Positions 43,419 to 53,724 of a stretch of DNA of 64,000 bases are shown here, piece after piece. The first letter of the stretch is position 1. The number at the start of each line of letters is the position of its first letter. The stretch comes from Klebsiella grimontii (GTDB lineage: Bacteria; Pseudomonadota; Gammaproteobacteria; Enterobacterales; Enterobacteriaceae): NCBI RefSeq assembly GCF_900200035.1, contig NZ_FZTC01000022.1, positions 372,001 through 436,000 of the forward strand, read 5' to 3'. The notes below the pieces were generated by a model. It did not search any database. It was given only the letters and a program-made list of their open reading frames with translations, and was not told the origin of the DNA. The translations under genes and the position numbers were made by a program.

Positions 43419-44615
43419 ATGGATACACCTACAAAATCACTCTCCGCGCCGGGCTTTGTCACGCTTGCCGCCGGGTGCAACCAACTGATTAATTGGGGCA
43501 TATCGTTTTATATGCCCGGCACTTTCGCCAGGGCTATCGCCCATGAAACCGGCTGGGCCGCAACGGAAATCTACTTTGGCCTGACTATCGCCATGCTGAT
43601 GATGGCGATGCTCTCCCCGTTTGTCGCCCGGCTACTGGCCCACTTTGGCGGCCAACGGATAGTGGTCACAGGTACGCTGATGATTTCAGCAGGCTGCCTG
43701 ATCATGGCTTACGTTCATAGCCTGTCGGCCTGGTTTGCCGCCTGGGCCCTGACCGGAGTCGGCATGCGCCTGGCGCTCTATGACGCGCTGTTCGCCGCGC
43801 TGGTGAATAGTTATGGGCAAAGCGCCAGACTCACCATCTCGCGCGTGACGCTGGCCGGAGGGCTGGCTTCGGCTCTGTTCTGGCCGCTCGGGGCAGGGTT
43901 GCTGACGCAGATGAACTGGCGGCATGCGCTGCTGATCTATGCCCTGTTCGGCCTGCTTAGCGCTATGCTGCTGTGGAAAATGCCAAATCATAAATTGCCC
44001 TCCCCCCGGCGGACAATTAAACGCCAGCGGCTCTCCGGCCGCGATAAGCGCTCCGCCCTGCTCTACGCGTCGCTGATTGCGCTGGTGACCTTCGTTTCCA
44101 ACGGTACCTCGACGCATCTCCCGGAGTTTATCGCCAGCGTCGGGCTGCCTGTCGCAGTGGGAATGCTGTGGGGGATTGGGCAAACCGGCGCGCGCTTTCT
44201 CGAAGTAGCGTCCGGTTCCGCCCTTACGCCGTTAAGGTTAACGCTATTGACCACCCTGGTGATGCCGCTCTGCTTTGCGCTCGGTCTGAGCGGGTCTTAT
44301 CTCTCCTGGGCGGCCGGCGGATTTGTACTGGGTTACGGCGCGATCAACGGCCTGACGACCGTATTTAAAGCCACCCTGCCGCTGCAGCTTTTCGCCGCGG
44401 AGGATTATGCCCGGCGAACCGGCATTCTGTTGATTCCCGCGCAGCTGCTGGCCGCCGCCTCGCCGTTTGTCTACGCGTGGCTGAATCATCATCTTGGGAT
44501 GAGGGGCAGTTTAGCGGTTTCTGCCGCGCTGGCGCTGGTGGTTTTCGGCCTGGCGATGTCAATTGCATGGGATCACCGTGAGAAGACGCCCGCGGAGATT
44601 GAAGAACGGGGCTAA
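43419..44615 (+). CDS. MFS transporter
   Basis: A 398-residue major-facilitator protein with 12 predicted membrane segments, of the OxlT/monocarboxylate-like type (CNQLINWGISFYMPGTF in TM1 and GVGMRLALYDALFAALVNSYG in TM4-5). It lies next to a LysR gene on the opposite strand, the usual layout for a regulator and the transporter it controls. I chose ATG 43419 (MDTPTKSLSAPGFVT); no good Shine-Dalgarno is visible, so the start is uncertain by some codons. The substrate cannot be read from the sequence. Confidence 0.85.
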   Translation: MDTPTKSLSAPGFVTLAAGCNQLINWGISFYMPGTFARAIAHETGWAATEIYFGLTIAMLMMAMLSPFVARLLAHFGGQRIVVTGTLMISAGCLIMAYVHSLSAWFAAWALTGVGMRLALYDALFAALVNSYGQSARLTISRVTLAGGLASALFWPLGAGLLTQMNWRHALLIYALFGLLSAMLLWKMPNHKLPSPRRTIKRQRLSGRDKRSALLYASLIALVTFVSNGTSTHLPEFIASVGLPVAVGMLWGIGQTGARFLEVASGSALTPLRLTLLTTLVMPLCFALGLSGSYLSWAAGGFVLGYGAINGLTTVFKATLPLQLFAAEDYARRTGILLIPAQLLAAASPFVYAWLNHHLGMRGSLAVSAALALVVFGLAMSIAWDHREKTPAEIEERG

Positions 44616-44702
44616 CAGTATGAATCCGGTGACTTTGATTTATCGGTAAGACAAACCGTATTCATCGTTTTAGAGGATGCCGTAAGTTACGGTAATTCTT
44701 AT

Positions 44703-44747
44703 AAAAAATGCCATTAATGACGTCAATCACTAATGGCATTATTTTAT
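44703..44747. terminator. Bidirectional terminator between MFS gene and guaA
   Basis: AATGCCATTA (44707-44716) and TAATGGCATT (44731-44740) form a ten-base-pair stem with A-run before and ATTTTATT after, so it can terminate transcription from both the MFS gene and guaA. Confidence 0.8.
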
Positions 44748-44770
44748 TCAATTAACACAAAGAATAAATT

Positions 44771-46348
44771 TTATTCCCACTCAATGGTCGCCGGCGGCTT
44801 ACCGCTGATGTCATACACCACGCGGGAAATACCGTTGACTTCATTGATGATGCGGTTGGACACGCGGCCTAAGAAATCATACGGCAGGTGCGCCCAGTGC
44901 GCGGTCATAAAGTCGATGGTTTCGACGGCACGCAGGGAGACCACCCAGTCGTACTTACGGCCATCGCCCATGACGCCGACGGAGCGAACCGGCAGGAACA
45001 CGGTGAACGCCTGGCTCACTTTGTTGTACAGGTCAGCTTTGTGCAGCTCTTCGATGAAAATTGCGTCCGCGCGACGCAGCAGGTCGCAGTACTCTTTCTT
45101 CACTTCGCCCAGCACGCGCACGCCCAGACCCGGGCCCGGGAACGGGTGACGGTACAGCATGTCGTACGGCAGACCCAGCTCGAGGCCAATCTTACGCACT
45201 TCATCTTTGAACAGCTCGCGCAGCGGCTCAACGAGGCCCATCTTCATCTCTTTCGGCAGGCCGCCCACGTTGTGGTGAGATTTGATGACGTGCGCCTTAC
45301 CGGTTGCGGAAGCGGCGGATTCGATGACGTCAGGGTAGATCGTGCCCTGCGCCAGCCATTTAACGTCTTCCAGCTTCAGCGCTTCTTCGTCAAACACTTC
45401 CACGAACACGCGACCGATGATTTTACGCTTCGCTTCCGGATCGTTTTCCCCCGCCAGCGCAGACAGGAAACGCGCCTCGCCTTCAACGTGAACGATATTC
45501 AGGCCGAAACGGTCGCCGAACATGTCCATAACCTGCTGGGCTTCGTTCAGACGCAGCAGACCGTTATCCACGAAGACGCAGGTCAGATTTTTGCCGATGG
45601 CGCGGTGCAGCAGCATGGCGGTCACGGAAGAATCCACGCCGCCGGAGAGGCCGAGGATCACTTTATCGTCGCCAACCTGCTGACGAATGCGCTCAATAGC
45701 ATCGTCGATAATTTTGGCTGGCGTCCATAGCGCCTCACACTGGCAGATATCGCGTACGAAACGCTCCAGCATGCGCAGCCCCTGACGGGTGTGGGTCACT
45801 TCCGGGTGGAACTGCACGCCGTAGAAGCGCTTCTCTTCGTTAGCCATAATGGCGAACGGGCAGGTTTCGGTGCTGGCAACGGTGACGAAGTCAGACGGGA
45901 TGGCGGTGACTTTGTCGCCGTGGCTCATCCAGACGTCCAGCATCGGCTTACCATCCGCGCTCAGCGCATCTTCAATACCGTGGATCAGGGCGCTATCGGT
46001 TTGAACCTCAACCTGGGCATAGCCAAACTCACGCTCATTAGACGCTTCAACGTGTCCGCCCAGCTGCATCGCCATGGTCTGCATGCCGTAGCATACGCCG
46101 AAAACCGGCACGCCGGCTTCGAAGACATACTGCGGCGCGCGCGGGCTGTTATCCTCGGTGGTGCTTTCCGGGCCGCCGGAAAGAATAATGCCGTTAGGAT
46201 TAAACTCACGAATTTGAGCTTCAGTCACGTCCCATGCCCACAGTTCGCAATAGACACCTAATTCACGAACGCGACGCGCAACCAGCTGGGTGTACTGAGA
46301 ACCGAAGTCCAGGATAAGAATACGATGTTTATGAATGTTATCCGTCAT
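44771..46348 (-). CDS. guaA: GMP synthase (glutamine-hydrolysing)
   Basis: Converts XMP to GMP; 525 residues, same as E. coli. The class-I amidotransferase half has its nucleophile Cys86 in [11 protein letters not shown] and the His/Glu in FHPEVTH. The ATP-pyrophosphatase half has the loop [11 protein letters not shown] near residue 233, and the dimerisation domain ends KPPATIEWE. It follows guaB by 68 bases on the minus strand, forming guaBA. Confidence 0.97.
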   Translation of the reverse strand: MTDNIHKHRILILDFGSQYTQLVARRVRELGVYCELWAWDVTEAQIREFNPNGIILSGGPESTTEDNSPRAPQYVFEAGVPVFGVCYGMQTMAMQLGGHVEASNEREFGYAQVEVQTDSALIHGIEDALSADGKPMLDVWMSHGDKVTAIPSDFVTVASTETCPFAIMANEEKRFYGVQFHPEVTHTRQGLRMLERFVRDICQCEALWTPAKIIDDAIERIRQQVGDDKVILGLSGGVDSSVTAMLLHRAIGKNLTCVFVDNGLLRLNEAQQVMDMFGDRFGLNIVHVEGEARFLSALAGENDPEAKRKIIGRVFVEVFDEEALKLEDVKWLAQGTIYPDVIESAASATGKAHVIKSHHNVGGLPKEMKMGLVEPLRELFKDEVRKIGLELGLPYDMLYRHPFPGPGLGVRVLGEVKKEYCDLLRRADAIFIEELHKADLYNKVSQAFTVFLPVRSVGVMGDGRKYDWVVSLRAVETIDFMTAHWAHLPYDFLGRVSNRIINEVNGISRVVYDISGKPPATIEWE

Positions 46349-46416
46349 TGACGATAATTCCGAGGCAAGTGATACAGGTTAAATAAATCGCCCGGCGCGT
46401 GGCCGGGCGATGAAAA

Positions 46417-47883
46417 TCAGGAGCCCATGCGGTAGTTCGGGGATTCCTTAGTGATGGTCACGTCGTGAACGTGGCTCTCCTGGATACCCGCGCCGCTGAT
46501 GCGCACGAATTCCGCTTTGGTCCGCAGGGTGTCGATGGTACCACAACCGGTCAGACCCATACAGGAGCGCAGGCCGCCCATCTGCTGGTGAATAATCTCT
46601 TTCAGACGCCCTTTATAGGCGACGCGACCTTCGATACCTTCCGGCACCAGTTTGTCGGCGGCGTTATCGGTCTGGAAGTAGCGATCGGAGGAACCTTTAG
46701 ACATCGCGCCCAGGGAACCCATACCGCGGTAAGACTTGTAAGAACGGCCCTGATAGAGTTCGATTTCGCCCGGAGACTCTTCGGTACCCGCCAGCATCGA
46801 ACCGACCATGACGGCGGCCGCGCCCGCGGCAATCGCTTTCGCGATATCGCCGGAGAAACGGATACCGCCGTCGGCGATAACCGGGATACCCGTGCCTTCC
46901 AGCGCTTCAACCGCGTCGGAAACGGCGGTGATCTGCGGAACGCCCACGCCGGTCACGATACGGGTCGTACAGATGGAGCCAGGGCCGATACCCACTTTCA
47001 CCGCGCTGCAGCCGGCTTCCGCCAGCGCGCGAGCGCCCGCACCGGTCGCCACGTTGCCGCCGATGATTTGCAGGTCAGGGTATTTAGCGCGAGTATCGCG
47101 AATACGCTGCAATACGCCTTCAGAGTGGCCGTGAGAGGAGTCGATCAGCAGAATATCTACGCCCGCGGCAACCAGCGCATCAACGCGCTCTTCGTTGCCC
47201 GCGCCCGCGCCAACCGCCGCGCCAACGCGCAGGCGACCCTGCTCATCTTTACAGGCGTTCGGTTTACGTTCTGCTTTCTGGAAATCTTTAACGGTGATCA
47301 TGCCGAGAAGATGGAAGCTGTCATCCACAACCAGCGCTTTCTCAACGCGTTTCTCATGCATTTTGGCAAAGACCACTTCGCGGCTTTCGCCTTCGCGAAC
47401 GGTCACCAGACGCTCTTTAGGCGTCATATAAACGCTCACCGGCTGATTCAGGTCGGTGACGAAACGCACATCGCGACCGGTGATAATGCCGACCAGCTCG
47501 TTGTCTTCGGTCACCACCGGATAGCCAGCAAAACCGTTGCGTTCGGTCAGTACTTTGACTTCGCGCAGGGTGGTGGTTGGCAGGACGGTCTGCGGGTCGG
47601 TCACCACGCCGGATTCATGCTTTTTCACGCGCCTTACTTCTTCAGCCTGGCGTTCAATAGACATGTTTTTATGAATAAAGCCGATGCCGCCTTCCTGTGC
47701 CAGGGCAATTGCCAGACGCGCTTCAGTCACGGTATCCATTGCAGCGGAAAGCATAGGAATATTCAGACGAATGGTTTTCGTCAGCTGAGTGCTGAGATCG
47801 GCGGTATTTGGCAGAACGGTTGAGTGAGCGGGAACGAGGAGGACGTCGTCAAACGTCAGGGCTTCTTTAGCGATACGTAGCAT
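46417..47883 (-). CDS. guaB: IMP dehydrogenase
   Basis: Oxidises IMP to XMP with NAD+, the first step to guanine nucleotides. The product is 488 residues, same as E. coli. The catalytic Cys305 is in [14 protein letters not shown], the mobile flap includes RGMGSLGAM, and two CBS domains occupy about residues 95-200. I chose ATG 47883 ([18 protein letters not shown]); the frame to 47949 covers the promoter. The guaBA promoter carries TATAAT and a PurR-type site. Confidence 0.97.
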   Translation of the reverse strand: MLRIAKEALTFDDVLLVPAHSTVLPNTADLSTQLTKTIRLNIPMLSAAMDTVTEARLAIALAQEGGIGFIHKNMSIERQAEEVRRVKKHESGVVTDPQTVLPTTTLREVKVLTERNGFAGYPVVTEDNELVGIITGRDVRFVTDLNQPVSVYMTPKERLVTVREGESREVVFAKMHEKRVEKALVVDDSFHLLGMITVKDFQKAERKPNACKDEQGRLRVGAAVGAGAGNEERVDALVAAGVDILLIDSSHGHSEGVLQRIRDTRAKYPDLQIIGGNVATGAGARALAEAGCSAVKVGIGPGSICTTRIVTGVGVPQITAVSDAVEALEGTGIPVIADGGIRFSGDIAKAIAAGAAAVMVGSMLAGTEESPGEIELYQGRSYKSYRGMGSLGAMSKGSSDRYFQTDNAADKLVPEGIEGRVAYKGRLKEIIHQQMGGLRSCMGLTGCGTIDTLRTKAEFVRISGAGIQESHVHDVTITKESPNYRMGS

Positions 47884-47923
47884 GGGCAATATCTCGACCA
47901 GGGTGGATAAATATTGCCGTGGC

Positions 47924-47949
47924 ATTATACAGAGCGTAACCGATTGCAT
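47924..47949 (-). promoter_or_regulatory. guaBA promoter with PurR site
   Basis: On the minus strand ATGCAATCGGTTACGC (47934-47949) agrees with the PurR pattern ANGCAANCGNTTNCNT at all but the last defined position. It overlaps the spacer upstream of TATAAT (47924-47929). The arrangement matches my memory of E. coli guaB. Confidence 0.82.
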
Positions 47950-47972
47950 CTACCCTTTTTTGCAAATAATAC

Positions 47973-48000
47973 TTGCGATCCCCTCCCAGCAGGTTACTAT
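47973..48000 (+). promoter_or_regulatory. Probable xseA promoter
   Basis: TTGCGA (47973-47978) and TACTAT (47995-48000) are separated by 16 bases and end 41 bases before the xseA ATG. This is pattern matching only. Confidence 0.35.
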
Positions 48001-48041
48001 CGATTGAATAACCTGCTGATTTAAAATTTGATCTTGCTCAC

Positions 48042-49415
48042 ATGTTGCCATCTCAATCCCCCTCAATTTACACGGTTAGCCGCCTCAATCAGTCGGTTCG
48101 ACTGCTGCTGGAACGTGAAATGGGCCAGGTGTGGATTAGCGGCGAAATTTCAAACTTCAGCCAACCCTCTTCTGGTCACTGGTACTTCACCTTAAAGGAC
48201 GATAACGCCCAGGTGCGCTGCGCGATGTTCCGCAACAGCAACCGCCGCGTGACCTTCCGCCCGCAGCACGGGCAGCAGGTGCTGGTACGCGCTAATATCA
48301 CGCTTTACGAGCCGCGCGGCGATTATCAAATTATCGTCGAAAGCATGCAGCCGGCGGGCGAAGGTCTGCTGCAGCAGAAGTATGAACAGCTCAAGGCAGC
48401 GCTGGCCGCGGAAGGCTTGTTCGATCAGCAGCATAAAAAAGCGCTCCCCTCCCCCGCGCACTGCATTGGCGTTATTACCTCTAAAACCGGCGCTGCGCTG
48501 CACGATATTTTGCACGTGCTCAAGCGCCGCGATCCTTCCCTGCCGGTCGTTATCTACCCGACCGCCGTACAGGGTGAAGATGCGCCGGGGCAGATCGTTC
48601 GCGCCATTGAACTGGCCAACGCGCGCCATGAGTGCGATGTGCTGATTGTCGGACGCGGCGGCGGTTCGCTGGAAGATCTATGGAGCTTTAACGACGAGCG
48701 GGTGGCGCGGGCGATTTTCGCCAGCCCTATTCCCATCGTCAGCGCCGTAGGCCATGAGACCGACGTCACTATCGCCGACTTTGTTGCCGACCTGCGCGCG
48801 CCAACGCCTTCCGCCGCGGCAGAAATTGTCAGCCGCAACCAGCAGGAGCTGCTGCGCCAGCTCCAGTCCGGGCAGCAGCGTCTCGAAATGGCAATGGACT
48901 ACTTCCTTGCCAACCGCCATCGCCGATTTACCCAAATTTTTCACCGCCTGCAGCAGCAGCATCCCCAGCTGCGGCTGGCCCGTCAGCAAACGGAACTCGA
49001 AAGATTGCGCCAACGCATGCGTTTCGCTCTTGAGACGCAGATGAAGCGCGCCGACCAGCGCCAACAGCGCGCCGCGCAGCGCCTGAATCAACAAAATCCG
49101 CAGCCGCGCATTCACCGCGCCCAGAGCCGTATTCAACAGCTGGAATACCGGCTGGCGGAAAACATCCGCGCGCGTCTTGGCGATCAACGTGAACGCTTCG
49201 GTAATATGGTCACGCATCTGGAAGCCGTCAGCCCGCTGGCGACGCTCGCCCGCGGCTATAGCGTCACTTCCGTCAGCGACGGCAAAGTGCTGAAACAAAC
49301 GACGCAGGTGCGCGAGGGTGACCTTCTCACGACCCGCCTGAACGATGGTTGGGTAGAGAGCGAAGTGAAGAACATCACGCCGGTGAAGAAAACCCGTACC
49401 CGCAAAAAAGCCTGA
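48042..49415 (+). CDS. xseA: Exodeoxyribonuclease VII large subunit
   Basis: Catalytic large subunit of exonuclease VII, which degrades single-stranded DNA from both ends; 457 residues. The N-terminal OB fold ([24 protein letters not shown]) and the conserved nuclease core ([52 protein letters not shown]) are intact, followed by the long coiled coil of about residues 285-400. It is divergent from guaB. In E. coli yfgH and yfgI follow; here the protease/inhibitor pair takes that place. Confidence 0.96.
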   Translation: MLPSQSPSIYTVSRLNQSVRLLLEREMGQVWISGEISNFSQPSSGHWYFTLKDDNAQVRCAMFRNSNRRVTFRPQHGQQVLVRANITLYEPRGDYQIIVESMQPAGEGLLQQKYEQLKAALAAEGLFDQQHKKALPSPAHCIGVITSKTGAALHDILHVLKRRDPSLPVVIYPTAVQGEDAPGQIVRAIELANARHECDVLIVGRGGGSLEDLWSFNDERVARAIFASPIPIVSAVGHETDVTIADFVADLRAPTPSAAAEIVSRNQQELLRQLQSGQQRLEMAMDYFLANRHRRFTQIFHRLQQQHPQLRLARQQTELERLRQRMRFALETQMKRADQRQQRAAQRLNQQNPQPRIHRAQSRIQQLEYRLAENIRARLGDQRERFGNMVTHLEAVSPLATLARGYSVTSVSDGKVLKQTTQVREGDLLTTRLNDGWVESEVKNITPVKKTRTRKKA

Positions 49416-49496
49416 TTATCCTGCCATTTCGACCGGTGATAACTATACTGCAGTCATGCCCTTTTAAAACGGTTTTACCCGGCTAAGGAGCGTGAC

Positions 49497-50525
49497 ATGC
49501 CAGAAGCTTATCCCCGTTATGTGATCCCGCCCTACATCTTACGTCGTATTGTCGATCGTGGTTCTCTTCAGCAGCAGCGCTGCGCGCAGAATACCCTCAG
49601 CCATGTTCAGACTCTGATGGCGCACGTTCCGGGCCGCCCCGCCGCCGCCCACGTCACCACGCCGGGCCTGCTTGAGCGTGACATTTATGATGCCGGGCAG
49701 ACCCAGGATCTGCCGGGTACCCAGGTCCGTTTTGAGGGACAGCCCTCTAACGGCGACGTAGCCGTTGATGAAGCCTATGACTATCTCGGCATCACCCATG
49801 ATTTTTTCTGGAAGAGCTACCAGCGAGATTCGCTGGATAACCGCGGGTTGAAGCTCACCGGCAGCGTCCACTATGGTCACGAATATCAAAACGCGTTCTG
49901 GAACGGCCAACAAATGGTATTCGGCGACGGCGATGGCGAGATTTTTAATCGTTTTACTATCGCTATTGACGTAGTGGCGCATGAGCTAAGCCATGGCGTG
50001 ACGGAGAGCGAAGCCGGTCTCATCTATTTCGAACAATCCGGCGCGCTCAACGAATCACTATCGGATGTCTTTGGATCGCTGGTCAAACAATATCAGCGCC
50101 AGCAGACGGCTGACAAAGCGGACTGGATTATTGGCGAGGGGCTACTCGCGAAAGGCATCCACGGCAAAGGTCTGCGCTCTATGTCGCAGCCGGGTACCGC
50201 TTATGATGACCCTATCCTTGGCAAAGACCCGCAACCCGCGCATATGAAAGATTTTGTTCATACCCAGCAGGATAACGGCGGCGTTCATATTAACTCCGGT
50301 ATTCCTAATCACGCCTTTTATCTCGCCGCCAGCGCAATCGGCGGTTTTGCATGGGAAAAAGCGGGATATGCCTGGTACGACGCGGTGTGCGATCACTCTC
50401 TGGCAAAAGACGCCGACTTCTCCGCCTTTGCCAGACTGACGATTCACCATGGCGAGAAACGCTCTGGCAAAGAGGCCGCTGATGCGATTACTCAGGCCTG
50501 GGAGCGGGTCGGAGTCGCGCTATGA
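49497..50525 (+). CDS. Protealysin-like M4 metalloprotease
   Basis: Thermolysin-family zinc protease, 342 residues, closest in form to Serratia protealysin (341). There is no signal peptide. The short propeptide begins with PRYVIPPYILRRI, the conserved PPL-type motif, and should be removed by self-cleavage near residue 50. Zinc ligands are His162 and His166 in AHELSHGVTE (Glu163 catalytic) and Glu186 in GALNESLSD; the acid His lies in NGGVHINSGIPNHAFY. The Shine-Dalgarno AAGGAG is upstream. Its stop overlaps the start of the inhibitor gene by four bases. Protealysin has been linked to actin cleavage and host-cell invasion in Serratia. Confidence 0.93.
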   Translation: MPEAYPRYVIPPYILRRIVDRGSLQQQRCAQNTLSHVQTLMAHVPGRPAAAHVTTPGLLERDIYDAGQTQDLPGTQVRFEGQPSNGDVAVDEAYDYLGITHDFFWKSYQRDSLDNRGLKLTGSVHYGHEYQNAFWNGQQMVFGDGDGEIFNRFTIAIDVVAHELSHGVTESEAGLIYFEQSGALNESLSDVFGSLVKQYQRQQTADKADWIIGEGLLAKGIHGKGLRSMSQPGTAYDDPILGKDPQPAHMKDFVHTQQDNGGVHINSGIPNHAFYLAASAIGGFAWEKAGYAWYDAVCDHSLAKDADFSAFARLTIHHGEKRSGKEAADAITQAWERVGVAL

Positions 50526-50866
50526 ATCTCCCCGATCTCAGCGATGACGCGGTCATTGAGCTGGCGCGCGAGGGTGGCGTCGCCTGGATCCCGGCGCTCA
50601 GCGGGATGCGGAAGATTGTCGTTGCCCGGCTTAACGAGCAACAAAGGCAGCGGATCGCGACGATTCTCCAACAGTCGCTACCGCTGGGCAAACCGCCAGG
50701 TCAGCCCGACTCGCCGGGGAGCGGCGACCAGCGTTTCTTCCGCATTCAGATAATTAGCGAACAGCATTATCACAGCCTGATTATCCTCATTCCCGAGGAG
50801 CGTGCGCCAAATTCACTGATTGAACTCTGGCGCGACGGCGAAGGCTGCGTCAGCGATAAAGGTTAA
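50522..50866 (+). CDS. Emfourin-like M4 protease inhibitor
   Basis: A 114-residue protein that starts within the protease stop codon (ATGA overlap). Its position, size and sequence (MNLPDLSDDAVIELAREGGVAW at the N-terminus; ITLARxGG-type start, LIELWRDG near the end) match emfourin, the protein inhibitor found beside protealysin in Serratia. It has no signal peptide and would keep the protease inactive inside the cell. Its 3' end overlaps the convergent yfgJ by four bases. Confidence 0.85.
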   Translation: MNLPDLSDDAVIELAREGGVAWIPALSGMRKIVVARLNEQQRQRIATILQQSLPLGKPPGQPDSPGSGDQRFFRIQIISEQHYHSLIILIPEERAPNSLIELWRDGEGCVSDKG

Positions 50867-51078
50867 ATCGGCACAAACTCGACGCGTTTTTTTGAAATCA
50901 GCCCGTGACCGTGCTGGCAGAAGTAATCCACCGCGCCGCAGGCCTTTAATACCTCCAGCGGCTGGTGGCAATCCGGGCAGCGGGCTTCAACAACATAATC
51001 TTTCGCACAACGCTCGCAATGGGCGCTATTGCCCTGCACAGCAAGCTGCGCATGGCACACGGGGCAATCAAATTCCAT
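50863..51078 (-). CDS. yfgJ: Zinc-ribbon protein YfgJ
   Basis: A 71-residue protein with three CxxC-type knuckles (CPVCHAQ, CERCAKD, CPDCHQP) and a conserved end, LKACGAVDYFCQHGHGLISKKRVEF, matching E. coli YfgJ. Two zinc ions are likely. I chose ATG 51078 because AGGAGTCACC is correctly spaced and the length equals the E. coli protein. The function is unknown. It lies convergent to the emfourin-like gene. Confidence 0.93.
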   Translation of the reverse strand: MEFDCPVCHAQLAVQGNSAHCERCAKDYVVEARCPDCHQPLEVLKACGAVDYFCQHGHGLISKKRVEFVPI

Positions 51079-51197
51079 GGTGACTCCTGACAATGGGTAT
51101 ATAGCTTTATTTTATCACGGTTGCATAATCTGTGGCTGCTGCCGGTCATTAACCCTCCGCAGGCTATTCGCCCCCTGCCTGGCCGCCGCGTTTAATT

Positions 51198-51590
51198 TTA
51201 TTCACCCTGCATACTGAATCGGGACTGAGCAAAAGCGTCATAGACCTGCTTATCGGTGAACGGCGGAAAAGTGGCCCGTTTAGCGGCATCAACCAGCGCG
51301 GCACAATATGCTTTATTACCTTCGCTCGTTGTCACGCTATTCAGTTTACCCTCATCGCTAAAACTCAGATGTATCGTGCATTTTTTACCCGTCCAGCCGT
51401 AGCGATTGGATAACCGGGAATCAATAGACTCTTTTATCGCTCTCGCCTGCCTGCCATATTCATCGTCATCGCTGAATCGTCCGGAGCTACAGCTCCCAAG
51501 CGCTGATGTTTTATGGCAGTCAGAAGGATGAAACGGCGCACAGCTGCTGGCTAAAATAACCAAACCGACCATCACTATTGTTTTTTTCAT
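51198..51590 (-). CDS. TolA C-terminal-domain lipoprotein
   Basis: A 130-residue protein with an N-terminal lipoprotein-type signal MKKTIVMVGLVILASSCAPF; the lipobox is slightly atypical, with Cys17 after ASS. The rest matches domain III of TolA: AIKESIDSRLSNRYGWTGKKC, then IHLSFSDEGKLNSVTTSEGNKAYC with the paired cysteines of that domain, and ATFPPFTDKQVYDAF. It has neither the TolA membrane helix nor the long helical stalk. It stands 58 bases downstream of a TonB-domain gene on the same strand. Function unknown; a stand-alone Tol-type interaction module is the simplest reading. Confidence 0.8.
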   Translation of the reverse strand: MKKTIVMVGLVILASSCAPFHPSDCHKTSALGSCSSGRFSDDDEYGRQARAIKESIDSRLSNRYGWTGKKCTIHLSFSDEGKLNSVTTSEGNKAYCAALVDAAKRATFPPFTDKQVYDAFAQSRFSMQGE

Positions 51591-51648
51591 ATCCCTGTTC
51601 CCGGCGTTTATTACGATTGTCCCTACGTTATTTCACGTGCGTTCAACT

Positions 51649-52026
51649 TTAGCGAAAAGGGACGCCCCTGCTTTGAATACTGCCGGGCTGGTTTGGCGCT
51701 GGCACCTCTACGCAAGACGGCCCGGGCGTGAAATGAATGGTAATGATGTTATTGCTGGAAGGCTTCCCTTTGACGTATCGCCATTTTTCCATTGCGGCCC
51801 TGACTTCATTATCAAACATTCCTGAAGGATCGGAGCTTAATAACTGAACGTTAATCACCCGCCCGTTCTCATCAACGTCAAATTGCGCTTTAACCTGACC
51901 TGGTATTCCTTTTTTTTCAGCTTTCGCGGGATAAGCAGGCTTAACGCGCGGTTCAATCGCTTGTGATTCAGCAGCACAGGCTATGGGAATAAGACACAGC
52001 ATCAGGAGAGTTAAAAGGCTTTTCAT
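51649..52026 (-). CDS. TonB C-terminal-domain periplasmic protein
   Basis: A 125-residue protein with a cleavable signal peptide (MKSLLTLLMLCLIPIACAA, before ESQAIEPRV). It is followed by a TonB-type C-terminal domain: PAYPAKAEKKGIPGQVKAQFDVDENGRVINVQLLSS and AMEKWRYVKGKPSSN. It lacks the membrane anchor and proline-rich spacer of TonB, so it cannot transduce energy by itself. I chose ATG 52026 with GAGGTCAG upstream. It heads a two-gene unit with the TolA-domain lipoprotein. Confidence 0.82.
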   Translation of the reverse strand: MKSLLTLLMLCLIPIACAAESQAIEPRVKPAYPAKAEKKGIPGQVKAQFDVDENGRVINVQLLSSDPSGMFDNEVRAAMEKWRYVKGKPSSNNIITIHFTPGPSCVEVPAPNQPGSIQSRGVPFR

Positions 52027-52131
52027 TCTGACCTCATTGTCACAAAAATATCTATCCTCCTTGGTTTTTCTCACATTTATAACGCGGCCTCAAGCGAGTT
52101 TATTATTATTCTGCGCATGAACAATAGCGAT

Positions 52132-52160
52132 AATAAAAAAGCCCGACGGGTGCGGGCTTT
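52132..52160 (-). terminator. der terminator
   Basis: AAAGCCCG pairs with CGGGCTTT around a short loop, with A-runs on the plus strand that become TTTTTTATT after the stem on the der strand. It lies 25 bases past the der stop. Confidence 0.9.
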
Positions 52161-52184
52161 AGATTTTTGAGGCTGGCGGCTAAC

Positions 52185-53663
52185 TTACTTGCTTTTCTTA
52201 ATATGCTTGATCAAGCGCTTACGCTTACGCATCTGGTTCGGCGTCAGGGTATTACGTTTGTTGGCAAACGGGTTTTCCCCTTCCTTGAACTGAATACGAA
52301 TCGGCGTACCCATCACTTCCAGCGATTTACGGAAGTAGTTCATCAGATAGCGTTTGTACGAATCCGGCAGGTCTTTAACCTGGTTACCGTGAATCACCAC
52401 GATCGGTGGGTTATAACCACCGGCGTGGGCATATTTCAGCTTCACGCGACGGCCGCGCACCAGCGGCGGCTGATGGTCTTCGGCAGCCATAGTCATAATG
52501 CGGGTCAGCATAGCGGTGCCCACGCGACGGGTGGCGCTGTCGTACGCCTCGCGTACGGATTCGAACAGGTTGCCAACGCCGCTGCCGTGCAGCGCGGAGA
52601 TAAAGTGCACGCGGGCAAAGTCGATAAAGCCCAGACGGAAGTCGAGGGTCTCTTTCACCTGCTCTTTCACTTCCTGGCTCAGGCCGTCCCATTTATTGAC
52701 GACAATCACCAGCGAGCGGCCGCTGTTGAGAATAAAGCCCAGCAGGGAGAGATCCTGATCGGAAATCCCTTCGCGCGCATCAATGACCAACAGCACCACG
52801 TTGGCATCTTCAATCGCCTGCAGCGTTTTGATCACCGAGAATTTTTCGACGACATCGGTAATTTTCCCGCGCTTACGCACGCCTGCGGTATCAATAAGAA
52901 CGTATTCCCGCTCATCGCGCTGCATCGGGATGTAGATGCTGTCGCGAGTGGTTCCCGGCATATCGTAAACCACCACACGATCTTCGCCCAGAATACGGTT
53001 GGTGAGCGTTGACTTACCCACGTTCGGGCGGCCCACAATCGCCAGCTTAATCGGCAGATCCTGCGGGTTAAAATCATCTTCCGGCTCTTCAACTTCTGCG
53101 CCGTTCTGCTCCGCTTCAAACTGCGCCCAGTATGCCGCGTCCTCGTCCACTTCTTCCGGCGGGTTCACCTCGTCAACCCACGGTAGCAGCACATGCTCCA
53201 GCAGGCTGGTGACGCCGCGACCGTGTGAAGCGGCGATGGGATAAATCTCGCCTAAACCCAGCGACCAAAAATCGGCAATCGCCTGATCGGCATCGATGCC
53301 GTCAGTTTTGTTTGCCACCAGGAAGGTCGGTTTTTCACGAGAGCGCAGATGTTTCGCAATTGCCGAATCCGCCGGCATCAGGCCCGCACGCGCATCGACC
53401 ATAAACAGCACGACGTCCGCTTCTTCGATTGCCAGCAGCGACTGTTCCGCCATCCGCGTTTCTACGCCATCTTCGGTACCGTCGATCCCGCCGGTATCGA
53501 TACAGATAAATTCGCGGCCTTCCACTTCAGCACGACCGTACTTACGGTCACGAGTCAGCCCCGGAAAATCCGCGACCAACGCATCGCGAGTGCGCGTTAA
53601 GCGGTTAAAAAGCGTGGATTTTCCAACGTTAGGGCGCCCGACAAGCGCGACCACAGGTATCAT
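52185..53663 (-). CDS. der: Ribosome-associated GTPase Der (EngA)
   Basis: Double-GTPase needed for 50S ribosome assembly; 492 residues (E. coli 490). Two G domains are visible, each with GRPNVGKST (residues 9 and about 210), DTGGI/DTAGV, and NKTD/NKWD. The KH-like domain and a lysine-rich tail ([15 protein letters not shown]) end the protein. The acidic linker [18 protein letters not shown] between the G domains is typical. It is the last gene of the yfgM-bamB-der series, 115 bases after bamB. Confidence 0.97.
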   Translation of the reverse strand: MIPVVALVGRPNVGKSTLFNRLTRTRDALVADFPGLTRDRKYGRAEVEGREFICIDTGGIDGTEDGVETRMAEQSLLAIEEADVVLFMVDARAGLMPADSAIAKHLRSREKPTFLVANKTDGIDADQAIADFWSLGLGEIYPIAASHGRGVTSLLEHVLLPWVDEVNPPEEVDEDAAYWAQFEAEQNGAEVEEPEDDFNPQDLPIKLAIVGRPNVGKSTLTNRILGEDRVVVYDMPGTTRDSIYIPMQRDEREYVLIDTAGVRKRGKITDVVEKFSVIKTLQAIEDANVVLLVIDAREGISDQDLSLLGFILNSGRSLVIVVNKWDGLSQEVKEQVKETLDFRLGFIDFARVHFISALHGSGVGNLFESVREAYDSATRRVGTAMLTRIMTMAAEDHQPPLVRGRRVKLKYAHAGGYNPPIVVIHGNQVKDLPDSYKRYLMNYFRKSLEVMGTPIRIQFKEGENPFANKRNTLTPNQMRKRKRLIKHIKKSK

Positions 53664-53724
53664 GTTAAATGCCTCATACTAAAATCGATACAACGCCATT
53701 TTCACGGCGTTTTTAAAAAAGCCA

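Noticed and set aside
45791-46261. 156-codon frame opposite guaA
   Set aside because: Complementary-strand shadow with no start signal.
46465-47823. 452-codon open frame antisense to guaB
   Set aside because: It lies entirely opposite guaB, shows no ribosome-binding site, and its composition follows the complement of guaB codons. Long antisense frames are common in GC-rich genes.
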